NCBI RefSeq assembly: GCF_018131225.1
Contig: NZ_JAFCMM010000002.1
Span: 310,001-374,000, forward strand
DNA from: Bradyrhizobium sp. U87765 SZCCT0048
Lineage (GTDB): Bacteria > Pseudomonadota > Alphaproteobacteria > Rhizobiales > Xanthobacteraceae
Direction of reading: 5' to 3'
Length of the DNA stretch: 64,000 bases
The stretch's first letter is position 1. Each line of letters opens with the position of its first letter. The notes beneath the pieces are model-generated. The model searched no databases and was not told the DNA's origin. It saw nothing but the letters and a program-made list of their open reading frames with translations. Made by a program: the position numbers and the translations under genes. Of the stretch, positions 1-8,864 are shown piece after piece.

Positions 1-531
1 GTTCCAGACGCGGCCGTCCGCGAGCACCACTTCGACCCCGAGCAGCAGGTCGCGCGCGCTGCCATAGCGCACCGCGGCGGTGCCGCCGGCATTGGTCGCA
101 ACCGCGCCGCCCAGCGTGGCGCTGCCTTCGGCGGCGAACGACAGCGGAAACAGCGCGCCGGCGTCCCCGGCTGCACTCTGCAGCTCGGCGATGGTGATGC
201 CGGCCTCGGCCACGATCGACATGTCGACGGCGTCGACGCTGCGGATCTGCCGCAGGCGCGTCGTGGAGACAACCACCTGCTGCCCGCTGCCATCGGGCAC
301 CGCGGCCCCGGCAAGGCCGGTGTTGCCGCCCTGGGGCACCACCGCGATGCCGTGGACATGACAATAGGCCATGACATCGGCGAACTCTGCGACACTTGCC
401 GGACGCAGCACGCAACGCGCGCGTCCGCGATAGAGATCGCGCCAGTCGGTGACATAGCCCGCCATGGCGTCAGCTCCGGTCAGGCATCCGGACGGTCCGA
501 GCAGGCGCAGGAAATGGTCGATGACGGTCAC
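1..531 (-). CDS. FAD-linked oxidase, D-2-hydroxyacid dehydrogenase type (partial)
   Basis: N-terminal 177 codons of a PCMH-type FAD-binding oxidoreductase; the C-terminus lies outside the window. The flavin pyrophosphate-binding motif QGGNTGLAGA is at residues 67-76, and NAGGTAAVRYG follows near residue 147, as in D-lactate, glycolate and D-2-hydroxyglutarate dehydrogenases. The GTG start overlaps the TGA stop of the thioesterase gene (GTGA), so it is the last visible gene of a translationally coupled operon. By family it should oxidise a D-2-hydroxyacid to the 2-oxoacid. With a dehalogenase-like protein at the head of the operon, oxidation of a dehalogenation product is a reasonable inference, but the substrate cannot be read from the sequence. 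Confidence 0.85.
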   Translation of the reverse strand, partial: MTVIDHFLRLLGPSGCLTGADAMAGYVTDWRDLYRGRARCVLRPASVAEFADVMAYCHVHGIAVVPQGGNTGLAGAAVPDGSGQQVVVSTTRLRQIRSVDAVDMSIVAEAGITIAELQSAAGDAGALFPLSFAAEGSATLGGAVATNAGGTAAVRYGSARDLLLGVEVVLADGRVWN

Positions 532-941
532 AGCAGTTTCCAGGTCGAGGTCGCATGCGCGATCGCTTCGCCGCCCGCGCCGGCCGCCGCCGACTGCAGG
601 AAGAACAGCTTGCGGCCGCGCTTGAGGAACGTGGCGCGGCAGGTGACGATGCCGGCCCGCACCGGCGCGAAATACTGCACCTTCATTTCCAGCGTCGCGC
701 CCGCCCCCACGGTGTGGTGCAGCAGATGGCCCATGGAGATGTCGAGGGCCGTCGCCAGCACGCCGCCATGCAACGAGCCCTGCGGATTGAACAGCAGGGG
801 CTCCGCCACGAACGATACGGCGCAGGCGTCGTCCGGATAGTCCACCGCCATGCCGAGCAGGCGCGACAGGAAGAACGAGCCAAACGCCTGGCCGCCGTCG
901 CCGACAGCCCGCGCCAGCAGCGCTGCGGCCGCGTCCGTCAT
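528..941 (-). CDS. PaaI-family hotdog-fold acyl-CoA thioesterase
   Basis: A 137-residue single-domain hotdog protein. The motif NPQGSLHGGVLATALDISMG (residues 52-71) holds the HGG turn (H58) and the conserved acidic residue (D67) of PaaI/YbgC-type thioesterases. The ATG chosen overlaps the stop of the CoA-transferase gene (ATGA); a longer in-frame start would lie deep inside that gene and add an Arg-rich tail unlike the family. It probably hydrolyses a CoA ester made or released by the neighbouring CoA-transferase. Length is normal for the family. Confidence 0.85.
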   Translation of the reverse strand: MTDAAAALLARAVGDGGQAFGSFFLSRLLGMAVDYPDDACAVSFVAEPLLFNPQGSLHGGVLATALDISMGHLLHHTVGAGATLEMKVQYFAPVRAGIVTCRATFLKRGRKLFFLQSAAAGAGGEAIAHATSTWKLL

Positions 942-2179
942 GACGCCACCGTAGCCGGCTGCCGCGCGCCATCGGCGCCGAAGGCACCGCCCGCGGCAGG
1001 GCTCGCGATCTCCTGCGCGCTCCACCCCAGCCATTCGGCGAGGATCTCCACTGTGTGCTGGCCGAGTGTCGGCGGCGGCGCGGAGGCGGCCGGCGGCGCA
1101 TCGTCGAACCGGATCGGCCGGGCGACGAACCGCACTGCGCCGGACACCGGGTGATCGACGGTCTGCACCATGCCGCGCGCGGCAAGCTGCGGCGCTTCGC
1201 AGACCTCGCCGACGGTCTTGATCGCGCCGCAGGGAATGCCGGCGTCACGCAGCACCGCGAGCCACTCGGCCCGGCTCTGCAGCAGGAACAGCGGCGCGAG
1301 CACGTCCACCAGCGCTGTGCGATGGCGCGCGCGGTCGGGCGCGGTGGCGAAGCGCGGGTCAGTGCGCAGGTCTGCGCGACCGATGACGTCGCAGAAGATC
1401 GCCCAGAACTTGTCGTTGGCGACACCGACATTGATCCAGCCGTCGGCGACGCGGAACGGTTCGTAGGGACTGATGGTCGGGTGCACGTTGCCGCGCCGGG
1501 TCGGGCTTTCGCCGGACGCAAAATACATACCGGCGTTGAAGGTGAGCAGCGAGGCCATGGCGTCCAGCATCGAGACATCGACACGGCCGCCCTCGCCGGT
1601 GCGCTGCCGCCGCATCAGCGCCGCCAACACCGCCTGCGAGGCATAGAGGCCGGTCACGAGATCGGCGATCGACGTGCCGACCTTCATCGGCGGTCCGCCG
1701 GGCTCGCCGGTGATGTCCATGACGCCGGATTCGCCCTGCAGAATGAGATCGTAGCCGGGACGGTCGGCGTCCGGGCCGCTGCGCCCGAACCCCGAGATGC
1801 CGCACAGGATCAGCTTGGGGTTGCGCGCGCGCAGCGCCTCGAAGCCGAGGCCCCACTTCTCCAGCGTGCCCGGACGAAAATTCTCGACGACCACGTCGGC
1901 GACGGCCGCAAGCGCGAGGATGACCTCGCGCCCAGCCGGCGATTTCAGGTCGACCGTGCAGCTGCGCTTGTTGCGGTTGACGGAGAGGAAGTAGGCGCTC
2001 TCGCCAGCGACGAACGGCGGTCCGTAGCGGCGACTTTCGTCGCCGTGACGGGGATCCTCGATCTTGACCACGTCGGCGCCGAGATCACCGAGATGCATGG
2101 TGGCGAACGGCCCCGACACCACGCGGCAGAGATCGAGCACCCGAACGCCGGACAGCGCCTCGCGGTCAGACGATCGCAT
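938..2179 (-). CDS. CaiB/BaiF family (class III) CoA-transferase
   Basis: 413 residues, the usual size for the formyl-CoA transferase/CaiB family. The N-terminus (GVRVLDLCRVVSGPFATM, then GDLGADVVKIEDP) is the family CoA-binding Rossmann start. D173, in GTSIADLVTGLYA, matches the catalytic aspartate that forms the acyl-aspartyl anhydride. The enzyme moves CoA between carboxylic acids. The start overlaps the 3' end of the dehalogenase-like gene by 14 bases and is preceded by AAGGA. The operon order suggests it activates a hydroxy- or other carboxylic acid made by neighbouring enzymes; substrates are unknown. Confidence 0.9.
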   Translation of the reverse strand: MRSSDREALSGVRVLDLCRVVSGPFATMHLGDLGADVVKIEDPRHGDESRRYGPPFVAGESAYFLSVNRNKRSCTVDLKSPAGREVILALAAVADVVVENFRPGTLEKWGLGFEALRARNPKLILCGISGFGRSGPDADRPGYDLILQGESGVMDITGEPGGPPMKVGTSIADLVTGLYASQAVLAALMRRQRTGEGGRVDVSMLDAMASLLTFNAGMYFASGESPTRRGNVHPTISPYEPFRVADGWINVGVANDKFWAIFCDVIGRADLRTDPRFATAPDRARHRTALVDVLAPLFLLQSRAEWLAVLRDAGIPCGAIKTVGEVCEAPQLAARGMVQTVDHPVSGAVRFVARPIRFDDAPPAASAPPPTLGQHTVEILAEWLGWSAQEIASPAAGGAFGADGARQPATVAS

Positions 2180-2867
2180 CGGCGAGATCCTTCATGGTCG
2201 GCACCAGGATATCCGGCTGGTGCGGCGTGACGCCGAACGGACGGCTGCGCCGATCGATGAAGGCCGAGCGCATGCCGGCGGACTTGGCGCCGATGCAGTC
2301 GAAGGCATGGTTGGCGACGAACAGGATCTGCTCGGGCTTGAGACCCATGATCTCCGCCGCCTTGGTGTAGGTGGCGACATGCGGCTTGAACGAGTTTGCC
2401 TCGGCCACCGAGATCACGCGATCGAACGGCACCTTGTGATAGGCCTTCGCCGTCTCCAGCATGTCGGGATCGCCATTCGACAGCACCACCAGCTTGTACT
2501 TCGTCTGCAGCCGCGCCAGCGCCTCCGGCACTTCCGGGAACGTCTCGAGCTTCTCGATCTCGCCGACGAGCGCGCGCACCTCGTCCATGGTGTACTTGAT
2601 CCCGGCGCGGTCCATGACATGGGCGACCGAGCGGTGGCCGATCTCGCGATACGGCGTGTGTTCGCGATGCAGCAGAGCGTCGATCATCGAGTTCTCGAAA
2701 TGAGTGCGGCGCCACCAGGTGACGAAAGCGTTGGGATCGCCGCTCCAGCCCTTGTCCTTGAGGAACGGCGTGGCGATGCGGGTCAGCCCGCCCTGCATGT
2801 CGACGACCGTGCCGTACTGATCGAACATGCAGACCTTCACCTCAGACTTGATCGTGTCGTAGCTCAC
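2166..2867 (-). CDS. Haloacid dehalogenase type II family hydrolase
   Basis: 233-residue HAD-superfamily protein of the L-2-haloacid dehalogenase subfamily. Seen: nucleophile motif FDQYGT with D16, Y18 and T20; R53 in WWRR; LSNGD with S130/N131; F-K161-P and Y167; and FVANHAFD with D190. In characterised L-2-haloacid dehalogenases the last motif is FVSSNAWD, so here the S175 and N177 equivalents are Ala and His, and the real substrate may differ. GTG start with GGGAG upstream. It is the first gene of the operon and diverges from the LysR gene. By family the reaction would be 2-haloacid to 2-hydroxyacid. Confidence 0.85.
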   Translation of the reverse strand: MSYDTIKSEVKVCMFDQYGTVVDMQGGLTRIATPFLKDKGWSGDPNAFVTWWRRTHFENSMIDALLHREHTPYREIGHRSVAHVMDRAGIKYTMDEVRALVGEIEKLETFPEVPEALARLQTKYKLVVLSNGDPDMLETAKAYHKVPFDRVISVAEANSFKPHVATYTKAAEIMGLKPEQILFVANHAFDCIGAKSAGMRSAFIDRRSRPFGVTPHQPDILVPTMKDLADAIV

Positions 2868-2918
2868 TGTCGCTCTCCCTGTGCGATGACTGATCGTCGT
2901 TGTAGGCCTCGGCCGATC

Positions 2919-2933
2919 ATCCGTTAAATGGAT
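2919..2933. promoter_or_regulatory. Candidate LysR-type regulator box
   Basis: The intergenic region between the dehalogenase-like gene and the LysR gene holds ATCCGTTAAATGGAT, an interrupted inverted repeat (ATCC/GGAT) that fits the T-N11-A pattern of LysR-family sites. It probably serves both divergent promoters; no footprint can be inferred. Confidence 0.45.
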
Positions 2934-2961
2934 TTGTCATCTCTTGTTATTTGCCATATGA

Positions 2962-3873
2962 ATGATGGCCATGAACCTGCGCTCGGTCGATCTCAACCTT
3001 CTCGTCGCGCTCGATGCGTTGTTGTCCGAGCGCCATGTCACCCGCGCCGCCGATCGCGTCGGGCTCAGCCAGCCGGCGATGAGCAATGCGCTGAGCCGCC
3101 TGCGCGGCCTATTCGCCGACGAACTGCTGGTGCGCACCGCGACCGGCATGCAGCCGACGCCGCGCGCACTCGAACTGCTGGAGCCGCTGCGCCAGTTGCT
3201 GCGCCAGGTCGAACGCGTGCTGGAAAGCGATGCCGGCTTCGATCCCGCGGTCTCCGAGCGCGTGTTCACGGTGCGGATGTCGGACATTCTCGCCTGCCTG
3301 ATCCTGCCGCTGCTGATGGCGCGACGCCCCGACGCCGCGCGCGTCGGCTACAACATCCTGCACCTGCCACCGGCCCAGACGGTCGAGGCGCTGGAGCGCG
3401 ACGAGATCGACGTCGCCATCAGCATGGGCCTCGATCACGCCAATTCGATCCGCTCGCACAAGCTGGTGCGCGATCGCATGGTGTGCCTGATGCGCAAGGC
3501 GCACCCGGCGGCGCGCGGCGGCCTGACATTCGAGCGCTTCATCGCCCAGCAACACATGAAGGTGTCGATGAGCCCGACCGACCTGCGGTTCGTGGACGAG
3601 GCGCTCGCCGAGCGCGGCCACCGCCGTGTCATCGCACTGAACGTGCCGCACTGGCTGCTGGTGCCCCATGTGCTGAAGACCACCGACCTGCTGGCGGTGA
3701 TGCCGGGCCACCTTGCCACCGCGCTGATCGACGACGGCCTGCGCATGGAAGAGTTGCCGTTCAAGTCGGCGCCATTCCATTGGATGATGTACTGGCACCG
3801 CCGCCACGACCAGAGCCGCGCCAACCGCTGGCTGCGCGAGGAGATCGGCACCGTGTGCGCCGGGCTCGGCTGA
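2962..3873 (+). CDS. LysR family transcriptional regulator
   Basis: 303 residues. The N-terminal winged HTH starts at NLRSVDLNLLVALDAL and contains the recognition-helix region AADRVGLSQPAMSNALSRLR (residues about 33-52), followed by a periplasmic-binding-like effector domain. It is NodD/LinR-like in the N-terminus. The gene is transcribed away from the dehalogenase/CoA-transferase operon, the classic arrangement for a LysR activator of the adjacent catabolic genes. No clear ribosome-binding site is seen; the start could be the first ATG or the one three codons later. The inducer is unknown. Confidence 0.88.
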   Translation: MMAMNLRSVDLNLLVALDALLSERHVTRAADRVGLSQPAMSNALSRLRGLFADELLVRTATGMQPTPRALELLEPLRQLLRQVERVLESDAGFDPAVSERVFTVRMSDILACLILPLLMARRPDAARVGYNILHLPPAQTVEALERDEIDVAISMGLDHANSIRSHKLVRDRMVCLMRKAHPAARGGLTFERFIAQQHMKVSMSPTDLRFVDEALAERGHRRVIALNVPHWLLVPHVLKTTDLLAVMPGHLATALIDDGLRMEELPFKSAPFHWMMYWHRRHDQSRANRWLREEIGTVCAGLG

Positions 3874-3903
3874 CGGCCTCGTGTCAAAAGCGCGATGCCG
3901 TAT

Positions 3904-4033
3904 GATCCGTCATCCTGAGGTGCGAGCGCCAGCGAGCCTCGAAGGATGGACGGCCCCGACGCGCGCCGCTTGCTCCCGGGCCGTCGCCCTTCGAGGGCCG
4001 CGCCAGAGCGCGGCCACCTCAGGGTGACGGATC
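3904..4033. repeat. Dispersed palindromic repeat, copy 1
   Basis: Noncoding element bounded by a 19-bp inverted repeat (GATCCGTCATCCTGAGGTG at 3904 and its complement ending at 4033, one mismatch). The middle holds smaller palindromic blocks (GGCCGTCGCCCTTCGAGG, CGCGGCC). A related element with the same outer arms is at 52796. It sits between the convergent 3' ends of the LysR and MFS genes and could fold into a long hairpin. Such elements are common in this bacterial family. Confidence 0.75.
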
Positions 4034-4058
4034 ACCATACGATCCGAGCTCGCGCTCG

Positions 4059-5480
4059 CTACACGCCCTGCCCGGCGATACCGCGACCGGCCGTGGCGGC
4101 CTGCGGCGTCGCCGCCGTGTTCGAAAGTTCGGAGACCTCTTCCAGCGCCCGCCCCTTGGTCTCGAAGCCGAACACCAGGAACGCCAGCGCCTGGAACACG
4201 AGCACGCCGGCCAGCGTCAGCAGCACGCCGGCGAGGCCCTGCCAGGCGAAGATCGCGACGACGACGAACTGCACCAGCGCCGTGGTGATCCGCCCCGCCG
4301 TGGCGCAGATCGCGGTGCCGCGCATGCGATAGCGCGTCGGGAACAGCTCCGGCACGTACATCGCAAAGCCGGTCGCCAGCATGACATAGATCGACGTCAC
4401 CAGCAGGAAGCCGACGATCACCAGCGGCGCGCCGTCCGGCATGAACGGATAGGCGATGCCGAACACCACCGCGGCCAGCGACGAGCCGACGATCGATGCC
4501 TTGCGGCCGATGACGTCGGCGATGGCAAAGCCGATCAGCGAGCCGACCGGGCCGCCGAGCGACATCAGAGACGTATAGCCGAGCGATGACACCACGCTGT
4601 GGCCGCCCTTGATCAGGAAGGTCGGCAGCCAGCCGATGAAGCCATAGAGGCTGAAACCGACGACGATGTGCAGCAGGCTGCCAAGCAGCGTGCGGCCAAG
4701 ATACGGCGGCTGGAACAGCTGCCACACCGATCCGTCCCGTGGGACCTGCGGCGGCTCTGGCGCGACGGGCGCGAGCGGCCCCTTGCGCGCCGCCTCGGCT
4801 TCGATCGCGGACAGGATCGCTTCGGCCTCGGCGGTGCGGCCTTTCGAGGCCAGCCAGCGCGGCGATTCCGGCATCGACTTGCGCATCACCCACACCACCA
4901 TGGCGAGCACGCCGACGATGCCGAACATGTAGCGCCAGCCGAAGGTCGGAATGACCCACAGCCCGACCATCGACGAGGCAAACAGCGAGAAGTTGGTGAT
5001 GACCGCGAGAAGCCCGATCCAGCGGCCGCGCGAGGCCGCCGGCACGAACTCGGTCAGGGTGGCGTAGCCGATCACGATCTCGGCGCCGAGGCCGATGCCG
5101 ATCACCAGCCGCGCCGCGATCAGCGCGGTCATGGTCGGGGCGAACGCGGCGGCGATCGATCCCAGGCCGAAAATGGCAAGGTTGAGCTGGTAGCAGAACC
5201 GCCGGCCGAAGCGGTCGCCGAGAATGCCGGAAAACCAGGCGCCGAGCGTCATGCCGGCGAACGTCGCCGAGACGAAGGCCGCGTTGAGTTCAAGGGTCGA
5301 CCAGCCCTCCTTGAGCACCGCGCCGAGGACGCCGCCGGCAAGGTAGATGTCGAAGGCGTCGAGGAACATGCCGGCGCCGATCAGCGCCAGGATGCGCCAG
5401 TGGAAACGGCCGATCGGCAGCCGGTCCAGCCTCGCCCCGGCGTTCACGCCCATTCCCTGCCACCCCGATTGCGCCTGCAT
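4059..5480 (-). CDS. MFS transporter (sugar/aromatic-acid porter type)
   Basis: 473 residues with 12 predicted membrane spans. Family signatures: GDRFGRR after TM2, MPESPRWL before the central loop and FETKGR after TM12, all typical of the sugar porter/AAHS branch of the major facilitator superfamily. TM1 contains FLDAFDIYLAGG, in which an acidic residue resembles that of proton-coupled aromatic-acid symporters. The ATG chosen has GGGAGGACGAC directly upstream; a longer start would add 25 non-membrane residues. It probably imports an organic acid or similar substrate; the nearby catabolic operon is a candidate partner but reads as a separate unit. Confidence 0.88.
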   Translation of the reverse strand: MQAQSGWQGMGVNAGARLDRLPIGRFHWRILALIGAGMFLDAFDIYLAGGVLGAVLKEGWSTLELNAAFVSATFAGMTLGAWFSGILGDRFGRRFCYQLNLAIFGLGSIAAAFAPTMTALIAARLVIGIGLGAEIVIGYATLTEFVPAASRGRWIGLLAVITNFSLFASSMVGLWVIPTFGWRYMFGIVGVLAMVVWVMRKSMPESPRWLASKGRTAEAEAILSAIEAEAARKGPLAPVAPEPPQVPRDGSVWQLFQPPYLGRTLLGSLLHIVVGFSLYGFIGWLPTFLIKGGHSVVSSLGYTSLMSLGGPVGSLIGFAIADVIGRKASIVGSSLAAVVFGIAYPFMPDGAPLVIVGFLLVTSIYVMLATGFAMYVPELFPTRYRMRGTAICATAGRITTALVQFVVVAIFAWQGLAGVLLTLAGVLVFQALAFLVFGFETKGRALEEVSELSNTAATPQAATAGRGIAGQGV

Positions 5481-5637
5481 GTCGTCCTCCCGATCGGGCC
5501 GCATGAGGCCCGTGACTTTGAAGCGAGAGAACGACGCACGGCGCGGTGCGTCCAATCGAAATCCGCTATCCGATTATTCGACGCGGTGATGGCGCGGCCG
5601 GCCGTGCGGACCACCGCCGGCGGCCATGACCAGGGGA

Positions 5638-5946
5638 TCAGCGGGTTGCAGTCAGATAGGCGCTCTCGCAGAACGTGACGCTCGGCGGCGACGCCAGCAG
5701 CGTTTCGAACTGCGCCAGCGCATCCGCGATGACCGGAAGCTGCAGGTGCGCCTCCCAGTCGCCCCGGGTGCGGTAGAGCTCGTAGAGCAGAAACGTATCG
5801 GGCCGCTCGGCCGGACGGTTGACCGCATAGACCACGACGCCGGGCTCGGCGTCCGCCGTCGCGACCATGGCTCGCAGCAGATCGTCGACACGCTGATGCG
5901 TGTCGGGCTTCGTGTTCAGTTCGACGAACAGGGCAAACATTGTCAT
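5638..5946 (-). CDS. Antibiotic biosynthesis monooxygenase (ABM) domain protein
   Basis: About 102 residues forming one ABM/dimeric alpha-beta barrel domain: FALFVELNTKP at the N-terminus, then VVYAVNRPAERPDTFLLYELY in the central strands and a HLQ stretch after them. Small cofactor-free monooxygenases and isomerase-like proteins share this fold. It lies 26 bp downstream of the AraC gene on the same strand and is probably co-transcribed. The start is uncertain (several in-frame ATGs, weak ribosome-binding sites). Confidence 0.75.
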   Translation of the reverse strand: MTMFALFVELNTKPDTHQRVDDLLRAMVATADAEPGVVVYAVNRPAERPDTFLLYELYRTRGDWEAHLQLPVIADALAQFETLLASPPSVTFCESAYLTATR

Positions 5947-5972
5947 CATCCGGAAGCTCGGTTGCACGAGGC

Positions 5973-6800
5973 CTACGGCATATCCACCAACGACCGGCTG
6001 GGATTGTAAAAATGCGTCCTCGTGCGCGCCTCGGCGAAATAGGCCCGCGGCGGCCGGCCGACCCGGCGATGGAAATCGTGGATGAAATGCGACTGGTCGT
6101 AGTAGCCCCGCCCCAGCGCGATGCCGCCGGGACTGTCGGTGGCCGCGAGGGTGGCCCGGCGCACCGTGTGCTGGAAGCGGCTGAGTCCCCTGAATTCGGC
6201 GGCGGTCAGGCCGCAGACCTGGCGAAAGCGCCGTTCGAGCTGCCGCGGACCGAGATCGAGCGCTTTCGACATATCGGCGACGGAGATCGCAGCGGACCGG
6301 CGGTAGAGCATCGCCATGGCCTGTTCGATCAGCGGATCGTCCGCCCTGCCCCTCAGCAGGCCCAGAAGAAAATCCTGAACGAGCGCCGCCTTGTTATCGA
6401 ATGTCGCGTGCTCACCCGCTGTCCGCAGCAGCGCGCGCCCCGCAGCGCCCCAGAGATCCTCGGCGGAGGGCGCGCCATCGATGACGTCGCGCTCCCTGAC
6501 ACCAAAGCGCGAGAGCATGCCGGCGCGGAAGCGTACCGCGATAAAGCCGATATCCGGCGTCGGCGCCAGCGCAACCGTCTCGCGCCGCAAGCAGGAGAGA
6601 TGGCTCTGTGCAACACGGCCGCCGCCCCCATCGCCCGTATGGCGGCGAAATGGCTGGCCATGATGAATGTAGAGTTCGGCTCCCGTTCCCGGCAGCAGGA
6701 TCGGCAGCGCGACGACCTCGCCGGCGTCTGCCTGCCAGCCCCAGATACGATCGATGAACGGCTGGAGCGGCGCGACCGGCGCTAGCTGGCGAATGCGCAT
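5973..6800 (-). CDS. AraC family transcriptional regulator
   Basis: 275 residues. The C-terminal double HTH covers roughly residues 165-262 (ISVADMSKALDLGPRQLERRFRQ for the first HTH, GGIALGRGYYDQSHFIHDFHRRVG for the second, ending in the usual G-R-P-P-RAYF). The N-terminal about 150 residues begin LQPFIDRIWGWQAD, a cupin-like sensing domain seen in AraC proteins of this type. The only linked target is the downstream ABM gene. Confidence 0.88.
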   Translation of the reverse strand: MRIRQLAPVAPLQPFIDRIWGWQADAGEVVALPILLPGTGAELYIHHGQPFRRHTGDGGGGRVAQSHLSCLRRETVALAPTPDIGFIAVRFRAGMLSRFGVRERDVIDGAPSAEDLWGAAGRALLRTAGEHATFDNKAALVQDFLLGLLRGRADDPLIEQAMAMLYRRSAAISVADMSKALDLGPRQLERRFRQVCGLTAAEFRGLSRFQHTVRRATLAATDSPGGIALGRGYYDQSHFIHDFHRRVGRPPRAYFAEARTRTHFYNPSRSLVDMP

Positions 6801-6849
6801 GACGCCTCTCCAGCCGCAAACCTGTCACCGCCGGACGACCAGTGGCCGT

Positions 6850-7824
6850 TCATGCCACCGGTCCCGTCGAATGACGCACCACCAGCATCGCCGGCTGCAA
6901 TTCCGGTGCGGCGGGGATTGCGCCGGCGCCGGTGACGGCCGCGACCGCGCGCGCGGCGATGGCGTCGAGCGGCTGGCGCACCGTGGTCAGGCGCGGCGTG
7001 ACGAGACTCGCCAGTGAAATGTCGTCGAACCCGACAATGGAGAGATCACCGGGCACCGCGAGGCCGAGGTCATTGACCACGCGCAGCAAGCCGATCGCCT
7101 GCTGATCGCTGGCGGTGGCGATCGCCGTTGGACGCTTCGCCGCCGGCCGATCGAGCAGTGCGCGCCCCAGCGTCTCGCCGGAGGCGTAGTCGAACTGGCC
7201 TTCGACGACGAGCGGGGTGACGCCGCCGGCCGCGAGCGTATCGCGGAAGCCGGCGAGGCGTTGGCGCGACACCGGCGTATCGGCGGGGCCGGCGATATAG
7301 CCGATGCGGCGATGACCGAGATCAAGCAGATGCCGCGCTGCCAGCCCAGCGCCGCCATAGTGATCGACCGAGATCAGCGGATAGTCGGCGAACGGCCGGT
7401 CGAGCACCACGGTGGCGACATCGCTGGTCCATGGCCCGGCGCTCGGGCGATGGGTCGGCACGACGATGATCCCGGTCGGAAAGCTGTTGAGCAGGCTCTC
7501 CACCTGGGTACGCTCGCGCTGTGGATCGTCGTTGCTGACCGACAGCAGCACGGAAAAGCCGGCCGCGGAAGCGATCGCCTCGACATGCTTGGCAAGCTCG
7601 GCGAAGAACGGATTGGTGATGTCGGGAATGACGAGGCCGATCATGTCGCTGCGGCTGCGGCGCAGGCCGCGCGCAAGACCATTGGGGCGGAAGTTGAGTT
7701 CGCGGATCGCAGTCTCGACGATCTCGCGCAACTCCGGGTTGACCGTCTCGTTCTTCGCCAGCACACGCGACACGGTGCCGACCGACACGTTCGCCCGCCG
7801 CGCGACATCCTTGATTCCGGGCAT
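6850..7824 (-). CDS. LacI family transcriptional repressor of the ribose-type transporter
   Basis: About 324 residues. HTH at the N-terminus (IKDVARRANVSVGTVSRVL) and hinge helix (RPNGLARGLR), then a periplasmic-binding-like sugar domain starting SDMIGLVIPDITNPFF. It is the last gene of the rbsB-A-C-type operon, 35 bp after the permease stop. A start 30 bp upstream (7854) is possible; this one has GGATCGGAG before it. Two LacI-type palindromes upstream of the operon (11489 and 11573) carry the central CG of LacI/GalR sites, so it very likely represses its own operon and is released by the transported sugar. Confidence 0.88.
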   Translation of the reverse strand: MPGIKDVARRANVSVGTVSRVLAKNETVNPELREIVETAIRELNFRPNGLARGLRRSRSDMIGLVIPDITNPFFAELAKHVEAIASAAGFSVLLSVSNDDPQRERTQVESLLNSFPTGIIVVPTHRPSAGPWTSDVATVVLDRPFADYPLISVDHYGGAGLAARHLLDLGHRRIGYIAGPADTPVSRQRLAGFRDTLAAGGVTPLVVEGQFDYASGETLGRALLDRPAAKRPTAIATASDQQAIGLLRVVNDLGLAVPGDLSIVGFDDISLASLVTPRLTTVRQPLDAIAARAVAAVTGAGAIPAAPELQPAMLVVRHSTGPVA

Positions 7825-7859
7825 CTCCGATCCGCTTCTCCTGCGCCCTGTCATGGCCG

Positions 7860-8864
7860 CTATGTCTTGCTCAGACGTTCGCGGTACTTGTCAAGGACGA
7901 TGGCGAGGATGATCACCAACCCCGTGATCATCTGGCGCATGAAATCGTTGAGGCCGAGCAGGATCAGGCCGTTGGCCAGCACGCCAATGATGCAGGCGCC
8001 AAGCAGCGTGCCGATGACGCTGCCGCGCCCGCCGCTGAGGCTGGTGCCGCCGATGATGACGGCGGCGATGGCGTTGAGTTCGAAGCCGATGCCGATGATC
8101 GGGCTCGCGATGTTGAGTCGCGCCATGTAGATGATGGCGCCGATGCCGACGGTGGCGCCACCGATCGCGAACGCCGCGACCTTGTACGCGAACACGTTGT
8201 GGCCGGCGAGGCGCACCGCCTCCTCGTTGTTGCCGATGCCGTAGAGCACACGGCCGAACACCGTCTTCATCAGCACGAACCAGGCGATCGCCACCAGCAC
8301 CAGCGCGATCAGGAACAGCACCGGCACGCCATGGATGGTCTGCGATCCAAACGCGTTGAACGCTACCGGAAAGGAATAGATGGTGTTGGCGTTGGTGACC
8401 TGCAGCGCCGCGCCGCGCGCGATGTTGAGCGTGCCCAGCGTGACGATGAACGAGGGAATCGACCAGAACGCGCTGATGAAGCCGTTGAGCAGCCCGAACG
8501 CGACGCCGGCGGCGACCGCGCTGAGGATGGCGAGGATCACGCCCACGGCCGGATCGAGCCCCGGCAGCGTCATGACCGTGCCGGCGACGACCGCACAGAA
8601 GGCGAGCACCGAGCCCACCGAGAGATCGATGCCGCCGATCAGGATGACAAAGGTCATGCCGATCGACAGCACGAGGTTGATGGTCACCTGCGTGAGCACA
8701 TTGGTGAGATTGCTGGCGCTGAGGAAGTGCTGCGACGTGACGGAGAACACGGCGATCAGCACGATCAGCGCGATGCCGATGCCGGCTTCGCGCAGCACCG
8801 CCCTCGCGGCGGCGCCGAGGCCGGCGGCGCGCGCCGGCGGCGGGGTCAGGTCAGTGGTGTCCAT
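7860..8864 (-). CDS. Ribose-type ABC transporter permease (RbsC family)
   Basis: 334 residues, very hydrophobic, of the BPD_transp_2 family. Markers are GMTFVILIGGIDLSVGSVLAF near residues 73-93 and ELNAIAAVIIGGTSLSGGRG near 235-254, the region that docks on the ATPase. It probably forms the homodimeric channel of a pentose/hexose importer. The start overlaps the ATPase gene by 14 bases. The substrate could be ribose or another sugar or polyol. Confidence 0.9.
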   Translation of the reverse strand: MDTTDLTPPPARAAGLGAAARAVLREAGIGIALIVLIAVFSVTSQHFLSASNLTNVLTQVTINLVLSIGMTFVILIGGIDLSVGSVLAFCAVVAGTVMTLPGLDPAVGVILAILSAVAAGVAFGLLNGFISAFWSIPSFIVTLGTLNIARGAALQVTNANTIYSFPVAFNAFGSQTIHGVPVLFLIALVLVAIAWFVLMKTVFGRVLYGIGNNEEAVRLAGHNVFAYKVAAFAIGGATVGIGAIIYMARLNIASPIIGIGFELNAIAAVIIGGTSLSGGRGSVIGTLLGACIIGVLANGLILLGLNDFMRQMITGLVIILAIVLDKYRERLSKT

